Positions 30,773 through 34,648 of a DNA stretch of 34,648 nt are shown one piece after another; the stretch's first letter is position 1, and each line of letters opens with the position of its first letter. The stretch lies in the IMG/VR virus record IMGVR_UViG_3300022221_000374, positions 1 to 34,648 of that record. One strand, written 5' to 3'. The stretch comes from a virus. The position numbers and the translations under genes were made by a program. The notes below the pieces were generated by a model, which had not been told where the DNA came from, ran no database searches, and saw nothing but the letters and a program-made list of their open reading frames with translations.

Positions 30773-31823
30773 TTTCCCCATGTTGAGGATGCCAAGTTAT
30801 TACATAGTCATCTCCGTTGATTTTGATGTTAAGTTTGTTGTCTCGAATTTGTGACAGGTCAAGTCCTTCCACTATTGCGTAGTGGAGCATTCTGTGCAGA
30901 AGTGGGCTCAGAATTACGATGTTATAGACTGAATCAGCACCGCCTTCCCCCAGTGGGATAAGGTGATGACCTTCTGAATAGTAGGTACCGTCTGCTTTCT
31001 TGAAGGAGTACTTCTCTCCAGAAATCTGGCACACGCCACCATACAGCTGTTTTAGTTTTTTATTTGCCTTTACGTTTCTAACCCTAACCTTTCTCACTTC
31101 TTCTTTGATAGTGGCAGGCGCATCCATGGCCAATCGTTCATCTTCATCAAAGAAGCTCTTCTCTTGTGGTTCTTCACCTGTAGTGGCGGTAGTAGTTACA
31201 ACATTTTCCAATGGTGCATGGGTTGTTGCTATTCGGAATGGCCAGATAGAATCGTTTGTGTCAAAGGATACATCCCCGCTGAATTGTAAGTACCCTTCTT
31301 GTCTGTCGAACATTTTGTTAAGTTCCGCATTTATTGACCAGTTTGCTTCAGGTTGGCTTGTTTTGAACCATCCAGCCCAGTATTCTCCATTGTCAAGCCT
31401 TGCAATATATATGTGAAGGTTATAGATGTGACTTCGTTCTCTTGGGTTTGGAGGTACAGGGAAACCTGTTATGTCAGGTCTCCATGCGTTTACTCTTTCA
31501 CTTTTACCACTCAGTAGTTTCTGAGACCTGATTGCAACACTTGCAGGCCGCCTCTGGGCTATTTTGATTTTCTGCGGAGGCAATTGTACGCCACGGACTT
31601 TTGCACCGAGACTCCAGACGTCAAATTTCCAGATGGGGCCACTTATGCCTCGAGTTTCACGTACTCCATGGAAGAAATCACGCCAATTAGTCAATGTAAT
31701 AGTTGATGTATTAAAGTCGATGTATGATTGACCACCTCCACGTTCTTCGACCCCTGAGGGCTTGTTGATATTGAAAAAGTCAGCATCGGTAAGTTTTCTG
31801 AAAACCAATTGTTCAACCAGCAT
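30750..31823 (-). CDS. HNH endonuclease
   Basis: A 357-residue protein whose C-terminal part (about 265-315) is an HNH nuclease: Y-G-G-V-C, E-G-H-H-L-I-P-L, then N-I-V-I-L-S-P-L-L-H-R-M-L-H-Y. The N-terminal 230 residues form an unassigned DNA-recognition or regulatory region with N-W-R-D-F-F and W-K-F-D-V-W. HNH cleaves with one divalent metal. Placed tail-to-tail with two methyltransferases, it is the likely restriction enzyme of the module. Being on the opposite strand, it is controlled separately. An alternative is a stand-alone defence nuclease. Confidence 0.75.
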   Translation of the reverse strand: MLVEQLVFRKLTDADFFNINKPSGVEERGGGQSYIDFNTSTITLTNWRDFFHGVRETRGISGPIWKFDVWSLGAKVRGVQLPPQKIKIAQRRPASVAIRSQKLLSGKSERVNAWRPDITGFPVPPNPRERSHIYNLHIYIARLDNGEYWAGWFKTSQPEANWSINAELNKMFDRQEGYLQFSGDVSFDTNDSIWPFRIATTHAPLENVVTTTATTGEEPQEKSFFDEDERLAMDAPATIKEEVRKVRVRNVKANKKLKQLYGGVCQISGEKYSFKKADGTYYSEGHHLIPLGEGGADSVYNIVILSPLLHRMLHYAIVEGLDLSQIRDNKLNIKINGDDYVITWHPQHGEIIREFAQ

Positions 31824-31929
31824 TTTATCTCCAAACTTTGATTACGCCATATGGCTTTTAAAGATTTTCAGAATGATTTGTTTTAAAGCTTATTTGTAAA
31901 GTCATCATAGGTAATACTAGGGAAAAACT

Positions 31930-32088
31930 ATGGCTAAATGTCCAAAGTGTGGAAAAGAAGGGAAAACCACTAAGCAATGGTCATATGGTACGGAGAGTGG
32001 AAGGGGAGCTAGCTTTGAGGTGACCACGTATGAATGTGCTTCAGGTCACAAGTGGAGAGAATACAAAAAGAAGCCTCATACAAAATAG
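31930..32088 (+). CDS. 52-residue zinc-ribbon microprotein
   Basis: The ATG at 31930 opens a frame encoding a C-P-K-C-G knuckle near residues 4-8 and a second metal site C-A-S-G-H near residues 36-40. The middle has aromatic strands (W-S-Y-G and Y-E-C) and the tail is basic. It fits a zinc ribbon that could bind nucleic acid. It is too short for most gene callers. It lies between the HNH gene (divergent) and the late promoter copy 2. Confidence 0.6.
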   Translation: MAKCPKCGKEGKTTKQWSYGTESGRGASFEVTTYECASGHKWREYKKKPHTK

Positions 32089-32257
32089 AGTAACGCCAAT
32101 TCGTTCTTCAGTGTCACAACGTCAACCCGATAGCTAGCAGGAAGAAGCTCACCCTCCTACTTCCCCAGAGCTTTTGGCCAATCTATCCCTAGCAAGTTAA
32201 CAGTATCGATTATGAGTAAATAACAGTTCTGCTCAGCATTCTTGTGAACGTCTGCAT

Positions 32258-32305
32258 AATTGTTAGTTTTTTAGTTTTGTTGTTAAGATTTACTTTTAAC
32301 CATGC
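32258..32305 (+). promoter_or_regulatory. Late-promoter repeat, copy 2
   Basis: The second copy of the 48-bp sequence found at 20471-20518, with four mismatches. Its distance to the following start codon is about 40 bases, as in copy 1. The rest of 32089-32332 shows no gene. Confidence 0.7.
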
Positions 32306-32332
32306 TATGACCGAGTTTTCTTTAGAATAACC

Positions 32333-32659
32333 ATGCCGTACTGCCTCAGAGATTATGTTATAAAAAACATTCTGAAGTTTTCAGATGAAGAAGTAACTGA
32401 CGACATAAATGACGAGGTTGATTCGTGCATAGTTTCTGTAGACGGCTTAATTGATAGTCTCTTGAAGAAGCATAATTTAGCTGTGCCTTCTTCTGTGCCA
32501 CAGAATATTAAGGATGCAAGTGCTCATTTTGCTGCTTGGCTGTTTCGCAAGCGCCTGGATCCTGTAGGGGCTGAAGCGTTTTGGAAAGAAGCTAACAAGT
32601 TTTTACAGGTTTACATTGACGCTGAAAGTGAGGCGCCGTTTAAGGTGGTGCAGGCCTAG
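32333..32659 (+). CDS. Head-tail connector protein (gp6-like)
   Basis: A 108-residue helical protein: Y-C-L-R-D-Y-V-I-K-N-I at the start, a central I-D-S-L-L-K-K-H helix and D-A-S-A-H-F-A-A-W-L-F-R-K-R. This matches gp6-like adaptor proteins that bind beneath the portal and connect head to tail. It opens the connector operon after late-promoter copy 2; the stop abuts the next gene start. The family call is by pattern and order. Confidence 0.75.
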   Translation: MPYCLRDYVIKNILKFSDEEVTDDINDEVDSCIVSVDGLIDSLLKKHNLAVPSSVPQNIKDASAHFAAWLFRKRLDPVGAEAFWKEANKFLQVYIDAESEAPFKVVQA

Positions 32660-33096
32660 TGAGCGTGAAAGTCGACGTCACTTCACCTGTGCTTGAAGCC
32701 TTCTTGACTAAAGCTGCGACAAGTGAACCGGAGATCCTCAGGCAGTTCCAGCAGGAGGGCTCTAGGCTTGTTATGGAGGAAATGCGAAGAGTAGTGCCGG
32801 TTCGCAGAGGATTCTTACGTGAGAGCATTACTGCTGCTTTCAGCCCTGACGGCTTTATTGTTTATCCGACCGCGAAATATGCGGAGTTTGTGGAAAAGGG
32901 CATTGGACCTCACACGATTTTTCCTGTTAGGGCTAAGGTTTTAAGGTTTGAAACTGTCTGGGGCGAAGTCATTTTTGCAAGACATGTTAAGCATCCTGGG
33001 TTTCCAGGTAGGTTCTTTGTTAAGCGTACTCTGGAAGCTGTCAAGTATAATCTACGTCAGCTTCTGCAGGATATTGTGGAGCGTGTTTTAGGATGA
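32659..33096 (+). CDS. HK97 gp10-like tail completion protein
   Basis: A 145-residue protein with V-P-V-R-R-G-F-L-R-E-S-I, V-Y-P-T-A-K-Y-A-E-F-V-E-K-G and P-G-F-P-G-R-F-F-V-K-R-T-L, the typical gp10/HK97 minor tail or stopper-family phrases. It would complete the neck between connector and tail. It overlaps the next gene by four bases and starts on the previous stop. A confident family call. Confidence 0.85.
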   Translation: MSVKVDVTSPVLEAFLTKAATSEPEILRQFQQEGSRLVMEEMRRVVPVRRGFLRESITAAFSPDGFIVYPTAKYAEFVEKGIGPHTIFPVRAKVLRFETVWGEVIFARHVKHPGFPGRFFVKRTLEAVKYNLRQLLQDIVERVLG

Positions 33097-33521
33097 CTAG
33101 CCCTAAGGTAATTCGCGACCAAATCATTACGATTCTTAAGAATGCGAAGCCCAAGAATGCAGCTGGAAAAAGCGTTATTAAATGGTTTAAGGGCGAGCCG
33201 CCTAAAAGCCGCTGGCCTGGTTATCCTTGGGGCTGGGTTGAATGGGCTGGCGGTCCTATGGAGCCTCCAGTGGGCAGTAAAGCAGAGGTTAATGATAGTT
33301 TCTTGTTGGTTGTCGTGGATAGACATATTGACGCTGAGAAGGCTGAAGATAGCGCTATGGATTTTGCAGAGTCGGTTGAAGCAGTCCTCGATGATGACTC
33401 TAGTATTGAGGGATTAGTTGGGCGTAGTTATGTTGTTAATCGTGAGAAGCAGAAGCTGTTCGAGGGCGATTATAGTATTTGCGCTTTGCGCATCACCCTA
33501 CTGACCCATAGAAGGCAGTAG
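33093..33521 (+). CDS. Tail terminator-like protein
   Basis: A 142-residue alpha/beta protein. The order (after gp10-like, before the tail tube) and the pattern of an N-terminal helix, a W-V-E-W-A-G-G strand and then S-F-L-L-V-V-V-D with a late R-S-Y-V-V-N and I-C-A-L-R-I-T-L-L-T strand fit tail terminator (gpU/Gp9-like) proteins that cap the tail tube. The assignment rests mainly on position. Confidence 0.65.
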   Translation: MTSPKVIRDQIITILKNAKPKNAAGKSVIKWFKGEPPKSRWPGYPWGWVEWAGGPMEPPVGSKAEVNDSFLLVVVDRHIDAEKAEDSAMDFAESVEAVLDDDSSIEGLVGRSYVVNREKQKLFEGDYSICALRITLLTHRRQ

Positions 33522-33536
33522 AAAGGTGAACGTCAC

Positions 33537-33686
33537 ATGGAAAAAGAGGTAAAAATGAAAGGAGAAGAGTACAACAAAAAATGTAAGGCTTGTCCTGGTC
33601 AAATGGCTTTCAACAGGTCAGTTACAGCCAAGGCAGACAGCGTCACAGTGACTTGCAGATTTGACAAGTGCATTAAGGAAGAATAA
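33537..33686 (+). CDS. 49-residue Cys-rich microprotein
   Basis: The ATG at 33537 has GAAAGGTG (33521-33528) eight bases upstream and the stop is two bases before the tail tube start. Cysteines at about residues 16, 19, 40 and 45 (C-K-A-C and C-R-F-D-K-C) could bind zinc. It sits inside a structural operon, so a small virion or assembly factor is possible. No family is recognised. Confidence 0.5.
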   Translation: MEKEVKMKGEEYNKKCKACPGQMAFNRSVTAKADSVTVTCRFDKCIKEE

Positions 33687-33688
33687 AC

Positions 33689-34648
33689 ATGGCCATAACT
33701 AGATACGTTGGATTGGGAAAAGAAGCTGCAGGTTCATTTGGCACTCCAGTCGCTGCTACAAGATATGCTGAAGCGATCAGTAAAATAGCTCCAGACCAAA
33801 ATTGGGTTATTCCGCCTCCAATAAGTCAAAGAGCAGCTTCAAAACGCAATTTAGGTCCATACAGAGCAAGAGGAGCCATTGGCGATTTTCCAGTTGAGCC
33901 AGAAAACATCATTGGAGAGCTTCTTCATGGTGTCTTTGGTAATGTGCAATCAGCGCAGCAAGGCGGAACAACAGCGTGGCTGCACACGTTTACGCCAGCT
34001 GATTCCCTGCCATCATATACGACTAGGATAGGTGTGGAGCTGACTGAAAGAATATTGCCTGGAACCCTAATTGAAGCGTTGACTATTAAATTCGCGCATG
34101 ACAAAGACATTATGGCGAATGCGGAAGTTTACAGTGGTTTTCCAGAAACAAAACAGGCATTACAAGTGCCTACAATATCAGCGTTGCAAGCGTTGAACAT
34201 GCAAGCTGCCACGTGCGTTTTGATGCTCGGAGGAATCAGCAAGAAAACAATGGTTTATGACCTTGAAATAACAATTAAAAACAACATTCCCTTTGATCGT
34301 GGACAACTTGATGGCAGAAACTTTAGCGTAAAACGCTACGGACAACGAGAGATCACTGGAAAAATAAGCGCCTTTTTTGACGACACAAGCCAATTTGACG
34401 CTTTCATTGCTGGAACAGAGTTTCCCATAGACGTGCAAGCGATTGGTCCAGTAATCACAGGCAGCTACTACTACAAGCTCGCGTTTGACTTGCGGAAATG
34501 CGTTTATCTGCGAGACAGCGTGCCAGACCCAAAACCACAGAGTGAACCACTCGTCATTGACGCACCATTCAAAGCCTTCTATGACACAACTGGAGGATTC
34601 AACGCGGAAGGCAAGGCCTTCTTGACAAATAAAATCACGGCTTACTAA
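33689..34648 (+). CDS. Tail tube (major tail) protein
   Basis: A 319-residue beta-rich protein ending exactly at the window edge with TAA. The N-terminal pattern A-I-T-R-Y-V-G-L-G-K-E, followed by G-D-F-P-V-E-P-E-N-I-I-G-E-L and strands of a tube-forming beta-sandwich, fits long-tailed phage tail tube proteins. It is larger than many and may carry an extra domain. The gene order (connector, gp10-like, terminator, tube) is the siphovirus order; chaperones and tape measure should follow outside the window. Confidence 0.8.
   Translation: MAITRYVGLGKEAAGSFGTPVAATRYAEAISKIAPDQNWVIPPPISQRAASKRNLGPYRARGAIGDFPVEPENIIGELLHGVFGNVQSAQQGGTTAWLHTFTPADSLPSYTTRIGVELTERILPGTLIEALTIKFAHDKDIMANAEVYSGFPETKQALQVPTISALQALNMQAATCVLMLGGISKKTMVYDLEITIKNNIPFDRGQLDGRNFSVKRYGQREITGKISAFFDDTSQFDAFIAGTEFPIDVQAIGPVITGSYYYKLAFDLRKCVYLRDSVPDPKPQSEPLVIDAPFKAFYDTTGGFNAEGKAFLTNKITAY

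Noticed and set aside
32089-32257. A small gene between the zinc-ribbon microprotein and the late promoter
   Set aside because: No frame with a credible start and composition was found; the stretch appears to be noncoding.
1-34648. A CRISPR array
   Set aside because: No regularly spaced identical repeats with unique spacers were seen on either strand.

Overview
The window reads as part of an integrated or integrative tailed virus (Caudoviricetes-like, siphovirus-type tail) of an archaeon. Archaeal signs are TATA/BRE-like promoters close to start codons, a HerA-type ATPase, several ribbon-helix-helix and winged-helix regulators, many small zinc-knuckle proteins, an archaeal-type tyrosine recombinase and dockerin/PKD surface proteins. 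The style of the genes suggests a mesophilic Thermoproteota lineage such as Bathyarchaeia, but the host is an inference. There are no rRNA genes, no complete tRNA gene and no CRISPR array.

Layout. 1-2.5 kb: integrase, then a secreted dockerin/cohesin-like protein followed by a 57-bp echo of the integrase 3' end. 2.5-6.8 kb: two divergent RHH regulators and a tightly overlapping early operon of microproteins, a zinc-knuckle protein, a HerA-like ATPase with a tRNA T-arm sequence embedded in its reading frame, and a winged-helix protein. 6.8-9.5 kb: regulators and a RelE-like toxin facing a Panacea/SocA-like protein. 9.7-10.5 kb: leftward membrane (holin-like) protein and HTH protein. 10.6-15.3 kb: head module (portal, DUF2213-type protease, scaffold-like protein, decoration protein, encapsulin-like HK97-fold capsid protein). 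15.3-16.8 kb: glycosyltransferase, methyltransferase and winged-helix protein. 16.9-20.4 kb: remnant of a BstYI/BglII-like restriction enzyme read in frame into a large secreted PKD/metalloprotease/dockerin protein. 20.5-27.2 kb: tail-tip/receptor module (tail protein, transglutaminase-like protease, 1317-residue glycoprotein-like adhesin with an F5/8C-like domain, repeat fibre, Ig-like protein). 27.2-32.1 kb: cargo with a degraded transposase, a winged-helix regulator, two adenine methyltransferases, an HNH nuclease and a zinc-ribbon microprotein. 32.3-34.6 kb: head-tail connector, gp10-like protein, tail terminator, a Cys-rich microprotein and the tail tube protein. The tape measure and large terminase are not in the window.

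How it fits together. The structural genes form a conventional HK97-type assembly line broken by cargo blocks. A nearly identical 48-bp promoter-like sequence stands the same distance ahead of the two tail/connector operons (20.5 and 32.3 kb), suggesting co-regulation of separated late genes. The most unusual features are the tRNA-like sequence inside the ATPase gene, the synonymous-diverged integrase tail, the shared late promoter, the restriction-enzyme remnant, and the two virus-borne dockerin proteins, one of which may also carry a cohesin-like partner domain.
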